This document shows positions 23,143 to 33,064 of a stretch of 64,000 nt of DNA, in pieces. The stretch's first letter is position 1; every line of letters starts with the position of its first letter. The stretch comes from Megachile rotundata. Its lineage: Eukaryota; Arthropoda; Insecta; Hymenoptera; Megachilidae. A program made the position numbers and the translations under genes. The stretch is from positions 9,548,001 to 9,612,000 of the forward strand of contig NC_134993.1 in assembly GCF_050947335.1 (NCBI RefSeq), in the 5' to 3' direction. The notes beneath the pieces were generated by a model that saw nothing but the letters and a program-made list of their open reading frames with translations, was not told where the DNA came from and did no database searches.

Positions 23143-23968
23143 TAACGCGTGGTAATCCAACGCGTATTAATGCAACGTGTGGTAATGCAACGCGTGGTAA
23201 TCCTACGCGTAGTAATCCAACGCGTAGTAATACAACGTGTAGTAATCCAGCGTGTGGATATCCAACGCGTAGTAATCCAGCGCGTGCATATTCAACGCGT
23301 ATTAATCCAACGCGTAATAATGCAGCGCGTGGTAATTCTAAGCGTAGGAATCTAATGCGTGGTAATCTAACGCGTAGTAATCCAGCGTGTGGATATCCAA
23401 CGCGTAGTAATCCAGCTCGTGGATATTCAACGGGTAGTATTTCAACGCGTAGTAATGCAACGCGTAGTAGTCCAACGCGTAGTAATGCAACACGTGGTAA
23501 TCCAACGCGTATTAATGCAACGTGTGGTAATGCAACGCGTGGTAATCCTACGCGTAGTAATCCAACGCGTAGTAATACAACGTGTAGTAATCCAGCGTGT
23601 GGATATCCAACGCGTAGTAATCCAGCGCGTGCATATTCAACGCGTAGTAATCCAACGCGTAATAATGCAGCGCGTGGTAATTCTAAGCGTAGGAATCTAA
23701 TGCGTGGTAATCTAACGCGTAGTAATCCAGCGTGTGGATATCCAACGCGTAGGAATCTAATGCGTGGTAATCTAACGCGTAGTAATCCAGCGTGTGGATA
23801 TCCAACGCGTAGTAATCCAGCTGGTGGATATTCAACGGGTAGTAGTTCAACGCGTAGTAGTCCAACGCGTAGTAATGCAACGCGTGGTAATTCTAAGCGT
23901 AGGAATCTAACGCGTGGTAATCTAACGCGTAGTTAACCAACGCGTAGTAATCCAACGCGTAATAATCC
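23143..23968 (+). repeat. 15-bp CpG-dense satellite inside copy 1
   Basis: About 55 units of AACGCGTAGTAATCC and variants (TGTGTGGTAATGC, CAGCGTGTGGATATCC). A higher-order block of 345 bp (23 units) is seen from CGCGTATTAATGCAACGTGT at 23161, repeated at 23506. Smaller block duplications around TCTAATGCGTGGTAATCTAA lie at about 23350, 23697 and 23757. Each consensus unit carries an MluI-type ACGCGT with two CpGs. Because 15 is a multiple of three, open frames such as 23355-23936 appear; they are not genes. Confidence 0.95.
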
Positions 23969-24098
23969 TCGCGCTCTGATTGGTCCGTGTTTTTCCTTAA
24001 CAATTCAAAAACGAAGCTTCAAACCCCATTTCTGTTAAGAGAAATCTTATACATCAGCTACCATTTCATGGACCTACACTAGTTATGAGACACCCTGC
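23969..24098 (-). repeat. Right terminal inverted repeat, copy 1
   Basis: Read on the minus strand it begins CAGGGTGTCTCATAACTAGT and ends at AATCAGAGCGCGAG, where the 15-bp satellite starts. It preserves the terminal CAGGGTGTCTC that the left end of this copy has lost. Confidence 0.85.
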
Positions 24099-24740
24099 AT
24101 GTATATTAAAATAAACAAATTACAATGCTAAAATCAAATGTAAGAATCCGTGTCAATGAGAATCCTCTATAACAATAATGAAACGTGTTCCTTAAAAGCG
24201 TAATCCGAAAGCGTCACTAAACAAACGCGTCGATAAACGATTGGTGTAGTGAATGATAATGGGTGTGGTTAAATTAAAACCATTGAATTTTACGACTCGA
24301 CCCCATAAACAGCGTGATTGTGCATCCCTGATGCAGCATCTTCGACAGAGCGTAGCGAACGAGGACAACTGTCGTCTCTTCGAGGGGACACAAAGACGAA
24401 GATAAAAATGCGGTTTCTACCAACGGGTGCAGATGTTGCAGCTTTGCGGGAGAAAAGCTTTCGTTCTTTTCTGGCCTCCAGCAGCGGTGAACACACGCTG
24501 CGACCACATGCTCCAACACGAAAAATCTACCGAACGAAGACATGTGTGTACGCCATGTTCGCTACTGATTTTTTCGAATAACATGGTTCACCTGCGACCG
24601 CGCTGACCATCGTACGTTACATTTCGTATGAGATTCATTAACATATTTTTGGGTGTATTTGTGTCTGTGGAAGAGAAATTATTTTTAGGTGTAAAATAGT
24701 TGTAAGCATAATTATACTTGTGAAGTAATTGAATTATTTG
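24099..24740. other. Unique island, no gene supported
   Basis: AT-rich for 150 bp, then a mixed-composition island (24270-24640). Overlapping frames occur on both strands (24318-24581 plus, 87 codons; 24274-24543 minus, 89 codons) with no family motif. I cannot tell which, if either, is translated. Confidence 0.4.
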
Positions 24741-24744
24741 AGGA

Positions 24745-25480
24745 ATTTGAGAATTTGGGGATTTAGGGATTTGGAAATTTTAGGGACTGGGAAATTCGTA
24801 ATTTGGGGACTTAGGGATTTGGAAATTTTAGGGGTTGGGAAATTGAGAATTTGGGGATTTAGGGATTTGGAAATTTTAGGGGTTGGGAAATTCGTAATTT
24901 AGGGATTTAGGGATTTGGAAATTTTAGAGTTTGGGAAATTGAGAATTTGGGGATTTAGGGATTTGGAAATTTTAGGGGTTGGGAGATTGAGAATTTGGGG
25001 ATTTAGGGATTTGGAGATTTTAGAGTTTGGGAATTTGAGAATTTGGGGAATTTGGGATTTGGAAATTTTGAGGGTTGGGAAATTGAGAATATGGGGATTT
25101 AGGGATTTGGAAATTTTAGGGGTTGGGAAATTCGTAATTTAGGGATTTAGGGATTTGGAAATTTTAGAGTTTGGGAAATTGAGAATTTGGGGATTTAGGG
25201 ATTTGGAAATTTTAGGGGTTGGGAGATTGAGAATTTGGGGATTTAGGGATTTGGAGATTTTAGAGTTTGGGAATTTGAGAATTTGGGGAATTTGGGATTT
25301 GGAAATTTTGAGGGTTGGGAAATTGAGAATATGGGGATTTTGGGATTTGGAAATTTTAGGGGTTGGGAAATTGAGAATCTGGGGATTTAGGGATTTGGAA
25401 ATTTTAGGGTTTTGGAAATTGAGAATTTGGGGAATTTGGGATTTGGAAATTTTAGGGTTTGGGAAATTGAGAATTTGGTG
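24745..25480. repeat. G-rich octamer array with a recent 240-bp duplication
   Basis: Octamers GGGATTTA, GGGATTTG, GAAATTTT, AGGGGTTG, GGAAATTG and AGAATTTG form a 48-bp unit. The block 24852-25100 is identical, base for base as far as I can read, to 25092-25340 at an offset of 240 bp (five 48-bp units). This points to a very recent duplication, or to an assembly effect. Confidence 0.95.
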
Positions 25481-25640
25481 AATTTGTGCAATTTGGAATT
25501 TGTGAAGTTTGGAATTTAGGAAATTTGGAATTTGTGAAATTTGGAACTTGTGAGATTTGGAATTTGTGAAATTTGAAATTTGCGAGATTTGGAATTTGTG
25601 AAATTTGGAATTTGTGAAATTTAGAAATTTGAGAATGTGG
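25481..25640. repeat. GAAATTTGGAATTTGT 16-bp array
   Basis: About ten units of GAAATTTGGAATTTGT continue the previous array with a different octamer pair. Confidence 0.88.
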
Positions 25641-26535
25641 GAAAATATAGAAGTTATAAATTTGTAAATAAAAAACTTCAAATATTTGGTAATATAAAAA
25701 CTCCCAAATTTAACAATTAAAAATTTTAATACTTGCTAACAATTATGAACAAACTACACAAATGAATATAAATTTCACTAAACTTGATCTTAAATAACCT
25801 TATAACCCCTATAACTCCCATAACCCCTACAACCCTGTATTTATTACCCCTACAAGTTTAATTATTCAATCTCTCCCTAATAAACCCTTTCTTAATTTTC
25901 ATGTATAACATCAATCTCTAATTCTAAATTCTTTATTTCCATTCACTGTACTCTTTAACAACCCTACATTATTCTTCAACCACCACAAAAATATTCTTGT
26001 CCTACTTCTACCTAATTACCCCCAAAATAATCGTACATTTCCAATTAAATTTTGACCATACATTAATTTATTTTTCTATTGGAGTTCATTTTTATACATG
26101 ATTGACTCGAATAATTGGCATCGGAAAGTAAAAGAAAACTCTCAAATTAGGAGGCTTTGAATCAAGTGCATCTCGAGTGGTTCCTTTTTTTCTCGATGTC
26201 GAGGGTTCTTGACGAAACAAACAAGTTTAATGTAAACGTCTGTTCCTGAAAACCTTGTGTGCTTCTTGAGAAGCATTTAACTTCTAGGAAGTATAATTAT
26301 ATTATACTTTTATAATTATATGTTCGAATAATTTTGGGAACGGTTGACTAATTTTGTAAATGTATTTTGTTTCAGGTGAGTGACGAATTTGGTTTGTGCA
26401 GTGGAGCTTCTATTTTATGGCAGGAAAAATGTAAGTTAATGTAAGTTTTAACATTTAGCATTTTGGAGATTTTACTTTGAGATATTTTCAAATTGTCGTA
26501 TTTACAAATTTGTGAATTTAGTGATTGGAAACTTG
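25641..26535. other. Unique AT-rich sequence, no gene seen
   Basis: C-rich AT sequence to about 26040, then AT-rich sequence. Apart from a possible recursive splice site near 26375, nothing gene-like was found. Confidence 0.45.
26360..26381 (+). promoter_or_regulatory. Candidate recursive splice site
   Basis: A T-rich tract ending TTTTGTTTCAG is followed at once by GTGAGT (26376-26381). A 3' splice site fused to a 5' splice site is the layout of ratchet points in long insect introns. It would only have meaning if this window lies within a plus-strand intron, which I cannot show. Chance occurrence is quite possible. Confidence 0.25.
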
Positions 26536-26539
26536 GTTT

Positions 26540-26960
26540 TTTGAATTTTAAGATATATAAATTTTTTGTTTGACAATTTGATAATTTGATAATTTGACAA
26601 TTTCACAGTTTGGAAAATTGAGAATTTATAATTTTTCAATTTAAATTATTTTAGATTGATAAATTATCAAATTTATAAATTGACAGATTGAAAATTTATT
26701 TTCCTGAATTTTAAGATATACAAATTTTTAATTTCACAATTTGATAATTTAACAATTTCACAATTTGAAAAATTGAGAATTTATAATTTTTCAATTTAAA
26801 TTATTTTAGATTGATAAATTATCAAATTTATAAATTGACAGATTGAAAATTTAGTTTTCTGAATTTCAAGATATACAAATTTTTAATTTCACAGTTTGAT
26901 GATTTGAGAAATTCACAATTATACAATTGGGCAAATTGATAGATTGGAACTTAAAAATTT
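26540..26960. repeat. AT-rich tandem repeat, 155-163 bp, about 2.6 copies
   Basis: TGAATTTTAAGATATA recurs at 26542, 26705 and 26860, each followed by CAATTTGATAATTT and TTTCAATTTAAATTATTTTA. Copies two and three are very similar. Confidence 0.88.
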
Positions 26961-27400
26961 GTTAACTTTCAAATTAACTAGCCATCATTTGGAAATCGAC
27001 AACTTGAGAATTTTCAGTCTTTTCAATTTAAAAATTTCCAAATTTATAAATTATCAAACATTAGAAATTGTCCACTTAACAAATTTATAATATTTCAATT
27101 TAAAAAACTAGTAACTTCCAAATGATACATAATTGTATTTCTCTCATTGTATTGCCAATTACACCCTCATATGGTATCATAGAAAAGAGAAAATTTATAG
27201 ATTAGCAAAATTACAAATTGTCTACTTTACACATTCATAATATTTCAATTTTAAAATCTATTAAATTCCAAATGTTATATAAATGAATTTCTCTCGCTAT
27301 ATTGCCAATTACTCCCCCTTCATATGATAACATAGAATGAGTCAACTACAATCATTACTTATATATAACTGTTGTAATTGATGTAATTTATCACATATAA
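26961..27400. other. AT-rich sequence with two related segments
   Basis: A segment with TCTCATTGTATTGCCAATTA at about 27141 has a relative TCTCGCTATATTGCCAATTA at about 27285, so an older duplication of about 145 bp is likely. No gene seen. Confidence 0.5.
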
Positions 27401-28040
27401 TATACAGAAATACTATGTAATATGTGTAATATATGTAGTATATATATTAGAGTAATATTGCATGTATGTAATATATGTATGTATTACTGTATGTTATATG
27501 TAACATGTGTAATATATGTATGTATTACTGTATGTCATATGTAACATATGAAATATATGTATGTATTACTGTATGTTGTGTGTAATATATGTAATATACA
27601 TATGTATGTATTACTGTATGTTATATGTAATATATGAAATATATATATGTATTACTGTATGTTATATGTAATATATGAAATATATGTATGTATTACTGTA
27701 TGTTATATGTAATATATGTCATATATATATATATATGTATATATTACTGTATGTCATATGTAACATATGAAATATATGTATGAATTACTGTATGTTGTGT
27801 GTAATATATGTAATATACATATGTATGTATTACTGTATGTTATATGTAATATATGTAATATATATATGTATGTATTACTGTATGTCATATGTAACATATG
27901 AAATATATGTATGTATTACTGTATGTTATATGTAATATATGTAATATACATATGTACGTATTACTGTATGACATATGTAACATATGTAATATATGTATCT
28001 ATTACTGCATGTCATACGTAATATACGTAATATATGTATT
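27400..28040. repeat. 41-44-bp ATGTATTACTGTATG repeat
   Basis: GTATTACTGTATG recurs at roughly 41-44 bp steps (27481, 27522, 27563, 27607, 27648 and on), about 14 times. The connecting sequence is TTATATGTAATATATG with TCATATGTAACATATG variants. There are also CATATATG-type palindromic pieces. Confidence 0.93.
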
Positions 28041-28930
28041 ACTATATGCTATCTATAATATGTGATACATACAATATAATACATGTATCACTGACGTAAC
28101 ATCTGTCCACATCAAAAAATCCCACACAAAAGCTTACTTCAACCTTCACCCCAACTCCATAAACTCTATCAACACATCTATAAACCCCTAATTTCCAGAG
28201 AACCTGCAGTCCATGGGGTCCTCGACCCACATCTCAAAAGAGACATAAACACGTGAAAGGGTACGACGCGACAAAAAAATAACCAAATATTTTGCTTTCA
28301 CAACTTTTGTGAAATTCTTGGAAACAGTTGGTGGTAGTACTTGTTGTTTCGATATTTGATACCACTCACGTGTTCTACAGGTCATTCTTGACTCGTAATG
28401 TGACCTGTTTGACTCCGGGGATTGTATTACCTTTAGGTTCATTATTTTCTTGTCTCTTTTACCAAGAAAAGTTTGTTGTTGTACTTCGCAATAGGTATAC
28501 AGAAATGAGTATAATTAATGTTGCAAAGAAGTATGATATTACTGAAATAAGAGATTTTTATTTTTGAAAGAATATTTGGTTTTTAGAATTCAGAGTGCTA
28601 CATTTATTAGTTTTTTTATTAACAAAGTTTCTTGTTTTTAACGATCAATTTTCATTAATTTTCTAAGAAATATTTCTTTAAAATAATTTCTTATTACATT
28701 TTCCTTTAAAAAAATGTTCTAAAATCAACAGAAGAATGACTAATAAATATTATATAAAAATAATATATTATTATAAACATTTTCCTTAATAATTTTTCAT
28801 TACACTTTTCTTAAAAAAAAATGTACTGAAAACATCAGAAGAATAATGTATATTATATAAAAATAGCATAAATATTATATAAAAATACTTTACACTAAAC
28901 ATTTACTTTCATCACTTCTTATTACACTCT
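28041..28930. other. Unique sequence, no gene supported
   Basis: Mixed-composition sequence at 28080-28450 with overlapping short frames on both strands (28042-28442 minus, 28328-28567 plus), then AT-rich sequence. Nothing recognisable. Confidence 0.4.
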
Positions 28931-29520
28931 ATTGTGATGAACGTTCGATAAATGAACGCTCTTAAAATATCTAATAAGTGAATAATAAATGTTAACAAAA
29001 ATATTTGACAAATACTAAAAGTTACGTTCACAGAATATTAAAAATGATTAATAAATATTGAAAACAATGTAGTTGCACTTTTAAATATTTAATAACTATT
29101 TAGTAATAAAAATCAATTGACTTTTAATCAACAAGGGTATTAATTTATTAAATAAAAAATTTATTACTTGTTCTATCAACAGAAATATTTGATACTTCTC
29201 AATCACTAATAATATTTATTATTTTTATTCTAAATATTTACTTCAATCATTTCTTATTATACTTTAGAAAGTAGACGTCCAATAAATGAACGCTCTTTAA
29301 ACGTCAAATAAGTAAATAATAGGAGTACGTAACAAATAATAAAAATTACTAATAAATACGTTCAATGGATATTAAAAATGACTAATAAATTGAAAACAGT
29401 GTCATTGCACTTTTAAATATTTAATTCTTATCACACTTTAGAAAACAGAACGTCCAATAAATGAACGCTCCTAAATGTCTGATAAGTGGATAATAAAAAT
29501 ACCTAACAAACATTCAAAAT
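28930..29520. repeat. Diverged repeat carrying AATAAATGAACGCTC
   Basis: The landmark AATAAATGAACGCTC followed by TAATAAGTGAATAATA occurs at about 28947, 29281 and 29457. The following TTCACAGAATATTAAAAATG-like sequence is also shared by the first two. Spacing is uneven (about 334 and 176 bp, near two and one unit). AATAAATATTAAAAATGACT pieces continue to about 29740. Confidence 0.7.
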
Positions 29521-29789
29521 TACTAATAAATATGTAAAATAAATATTAAAAATGACTAATAAATAATAAAAATGGCTAATTCATATTAAAAGTGTCAAAT
29601 AAATACAAAAAATAGTAACTAATAAATATATATGTATAAAATATTAAGAATGACTAATAAATATTGAAAGTGCCATATGTTAAAAATAGTAAACAATAAA
29701 TATGACTAGTAAACACTAAAAATATCTAATTCATATTAAAAACAAAGTCGTTGCACTTTCAAACACAAATTAACCCCCTGAACCTTGCA

Positions 29790-30340
29790 TCGAACACGTA
29801 ATAATAGAGTTCTAATAGAGTAATCAATAAATAGAGGGCACGTATTCTCGTTTTCATTTAAAATGATTAAGACGATCGTTCATGAAAAATCGTGACCCGT
29901 CGATCATTGTAAATGGACACCGGTCATTCGTGCGGACAAAGATTCGCTGATAGACGTCATCGGGGTCAATTGCGAGCGGGTTCAACGAGTAGAATCGAAT
30001 CAGCACGATCCAATATGGGTCCGTTTAATCTTCGAGCCGGTGGTCATTCTCGAGAACGATGCTAATTTCTTCCCGTGCTCCTCTGTTCGTCGCCTCTGCA
30101 CCGCCAGAATCGACTCGATATCAAATACCTCGAGGAATCGAATCGGTATCGTTTCCACGATTTCAGTCAACCGACATTTACATACCGTGCGAAATGGATT
30201 CAGCCTTCGATCTTGCAATCGATCTACTCGATACAATACCTGGAGAGATGCGAGGCTCCTTCTTTTGCTTTCTTTTCTTTCGGGTAATTAGGGTTTTTGG
30301 GAGAGGGTGAAGGGAAATTTTGTAATTATACAACTTTTTT
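29790..30340. other. CpG-containing unique island, no gene supported
   Basis: A mixed-GC island with three overlapping plus frames and one minus frame between 30000 and 30310 (largest 83 codons). Competing frames and absent motifs mean I do not call a gene. It could be a conserved non-coding or regulatory element. Confidence 0.4.
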
Positions 30341-30364
30341 TGTTTTTTAATTTTTTATTTTTGA

Positions 30365-30692
30365 GGTTTTGAGATTTGGGGATTTGGAAATTTTGGGATT
30401 CGGGGATTTTGGGATTTTAGGGATTTTGGGATTTTAGGGATTTTGGGATTTTAGGATTTTGGGATTTTGGAATTTTAGGGATTTTAGGATTTTGGGATTT
30501 GGGGATTTTGAGATTTTGGAATTTTAGGGATTTTAGGATCTTGGGATTTGGGGATTTTGAGATTTTGGAATTTTAGGGATTTTGGGATTTTGGGATTTGG
30601 GGATTTTGGGATTTGGGGATTTGGGGATTTGGAGATTTGGGGATTTAAAAATTTAGGGATTTTGGGATTTTGGGATTCTGGAATTTTGGGAT
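30365..30692. repeat. G-rich GGGATTTT array
   Basis: Units of GGGATTTT, GGGATTTTA and GGGATTTG are tandemly arranged on the plus strand. The G-rich strand switches at about 30695 to a C-rich array. Confidence 0.93.
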
Positions 30693-30694
30693 TT

Positions 30695-31290
30695 CCTAAT
30701 ATCCTAATTTCCTAGTTTGCCAATTTCTCAACTTCCCAATTTCCCAATTTCCCAATTTTCCAATTTCCTAATTTGCCAATTTTCCATTTTCCTAATCACC
30801 CAATTTCCTAATTTCCCTATTTCCTACCTTCCTACCTTCCTAACTTCCTAACTTCCTAATTTCCTAATTTCCTAATTTCCTAATTTCTTAATTTCCTAAT
30901 TTCCTCCGTTCTTAGTTTCCTAATTTCCTAATTTCCTAATTTCCTAATTTCCTAATTTCCTAATTTCCTAATTTCCTAATTTCCTACCTTCCTAACTTCC
31001 TAACTTCCTAATTTCCTAATTTCCTAATTTCCTAATTTCCTAATTTCCTAATTTCCTAATTTCCTAATTTCCTAATTTCCTAATTTCCTAATTTCCTAAT
31101 TTCCTAATTTCCTAATTTCCTAATTTCCTAATTTCCTAATTTCCTAATTTCCTAATTTCCTAATTTCCTAATTTCCTAATTTCCTAATTTCCTAATTTCC
31201 TAATTTCCTAATTTCCTAATTTCCTAATTTCCTAATTTCCTAATTTCCTCATTTCTTAGTTTCCCAATTTCCTACTTTTCTAATTACCTA
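30695..31290. repeat. 8-bp CCTAATTT array, 30 perfect units in its core
   Basis: The core 31007-31246 is an uninterrupted run of 30 CCTAATTT octamers. The flanks hold variants (CCTACCTT, CCTAACTT, CCCAATTT). On the minus strand the unit is TTAGGAAA, which embeds the insect telomeric pentamer TTAGG, although the spacing is not telomeric. Confidence 0.97.
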
Positions 31291-31925
31291 ATTTTGCAAC
31301 TTGGTATCTCTCTAGTAGTACAACTTCGAAACATGATAACTTAGTAATTTTGTAATTTTATAATGTTGCAATTTTGCAATTTCACAATTTCGTACTTTTA
31401 TAATTTTATAATTTTGTTTCTATACAACTAATTCTGTAATTTTATTCTAATTTACTTCTAAAAATGTACAAAACATCAATTTACATCTTACATTGAGTTA
31501 TATTTTTACACACATGAATAACGCCTTTACGAATAATGAATTTAATAATAATTCGCACCAATCGTATTGCAGTATAACACACACAAATTCATAATTCCAA
31601 CAGTTACACGATATTTTCATTAAAATATTCGTATCCGAACATTCGTTTCTTCCGTTTTGCTACGAAAGCACGCACGCCTTTACTGACGTCAAATAACGCT
31701 CATTAATTAAACGAATCTGCAAATCGAAACAATTTTAATTACGTTCTATATTAAATTTCGTATGCAGAGTGTCTTATTACTTTACATTCAGCGAATTTCA
31801 TGAAAAACCGTTTTTAATCGAGGAGAATGTTGGCAATCCGGTGCAGGATAATATTTCAGCAAATTTTTGCTGAGGGGCACACTTTGGAAAATTATTTCGC
31901 TTTTGATGTTGGAAGAATTTAGGGG
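31291..31925. other. Unique AT-rich sequence, no gene seen
   Basis: AT-rich with a short stretch of TTTATAATTTTGTAATTTT-like units to about 31440, then unique. No gene seen. Confidence 0.45.
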
Positions 31926-31927
31926 AT

Positions 31928-32520
31928 ATTGTAATTTGGGGATTTGGGGGATTGAGAGGATTGCAAGTTGGGGATTTAGGGATTTTAGGGAATTTTGGGG
32001 AATTTGAGGAATTTAGAGAATTTGGGGAATTTGGGGGATTTGGGGAATTTTGGGGATTTGGGGAATTTTGGGATTTTGGGGAATTGAGGATTTGGGGATT
32101 TTGGAATTTTGGAATTTTGGGAAATTTTGAGGAATGTTGGAATTTGGGGAATTTTGGATTTTGAGGATTTGGGGATTTGAGGATTTGCGTATGTAGGATT
32201 TGGAAATTTTGGAAATTAGCAAGTTGGTAATTTGGAAGTTTGAGAAATTAACAAGTTGGTGATTTGGGGATTTGGGAAATTAGTGAGTTGGTGATTTGTG
32301 GATTTGGGAAATTAGCAAGTTGGTAATTTGGAAGTTTGGGAAATTAGTAAGTTGGAGATTTGGGGATTTGGGAAGTTAGCAAGTTGGTAATTTGTGGATT
32401 TGGGAAATTAGCAAGTTGGGAATTTACTAATTTGGGAAATTAGCAAGTTGAGAGTTTAGGAATTTGGGAAATTATCAAGTTGGTGATTTGGGGATTTGAT
32501 AATTCATTAATTTGAGAAAT
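31928..32520. repeat. G-rich octamer array, then a 32-bp array
   Basis: To about 32200 the units are GGGGAATTT / GGGATTTT types. From about 32210 a 32-bp unit takes over, with GAAATTAGCAAGTTGGTAAT at 32-bp steps (AAGTTGG at 32221, 32253, about 32285, 32317 and on). Confidence 0.92.
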
Positions 32521-32524
32521 TTCG

Positions 32525-33060
32525 AAATTTGCAAATTTTGCAATTCAAGAATAAAAAACTTCAGAACTCTCCACATTTCATAACATAACCTATCCACTCC
32601 TACACCCCAAATAAAAAGTTCCTCCTAACATGTAACTACCTATCTCATCCTATTCTCAACATGTGCATAAACTATCGTATTGAAAAATGAAATAGCATAC
32701 CATCGAGTAAAGTAACTAGCAGTATTATACGTACTCCACCATTTACTCTATCAACGTAAACTGGGCTTATCAACGTGTTACAGTGACTCATCAAACTCTC
32801 CGAAGTTCTCTCTTCAAGGTTCTGTCCACTGACAGCAAGTTAAACGGCGAATGACACGGGCCAACGACACAATCGGGGTTAACTTCTCGTGTCAATTGCC
32901 ACTCGGATTTGTTCTGGTCCTTCCTCCGAATTTCTCTTACAAAGCTGTAGACTCTGCACCTTGCCAAGTGTCATCTTCTTGACAATCGATTACTTGTTCG
33001 ACTCATTTTCAGCGGAGTTCGATTGTAATTGACACATTCGGATATCGTTGAGAAGTTAGA
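32525..33060. other. Unique island, no gene seen
   Basis: Mixed-composition sequence in its right half (32760-33050), with no open frame above background. It precedes the first ~165-bp satellite array. Confidence 0.45.
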
Positions 33061-33064
33061 TTTA

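Larger units (their letters stand above)
22961..24098 (+). mobile_element. TIR element with internal 15-bp satellite, copy 1
   Basis: This is a non-autonomous DNA element of about 1.14 kb. Its ends are inverted repeats: the left end reads TTGTCTCACAACTAGTGTAG and the right end, on the minus strand, CAGGGTGTCTCATAACTAGT. The inverted repeats run inward for about 130-145 bp to a shared GACCAATCAGAGCGCGAG-like sequence. Between them lies only a CpG-dense 15-bp satellite and a short unique piece (about 23105-23142) next to the left repeat. There is no transposase frame. The second copy at 46677-47899 is in the opposite orientation and confirms both ends. Here the left tip is mutated (CAATGTTGTCTC instead of CAGGGTGTCTC) and no clean target duplication is visible, so this copy is probably older. 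The tips and the TA target of copy 2 suggest a Tc1/mariner-like or related cut-and-paste system, which is inference. Confidence 0.85.

Noticed and set aside
23355..23936. 193-codon Arg/Asn/Ser/Thr-rich frame
   Set aside because: It is the translation of the 15-bp satellite within the TIR element; other frames of the same array are open as well.
31007..31246. Possible CRISPR-like array because of perfect short repeats
   Set aside because: Repeats are directly adjacent octamers with no spacers, in a eukaryotic context.
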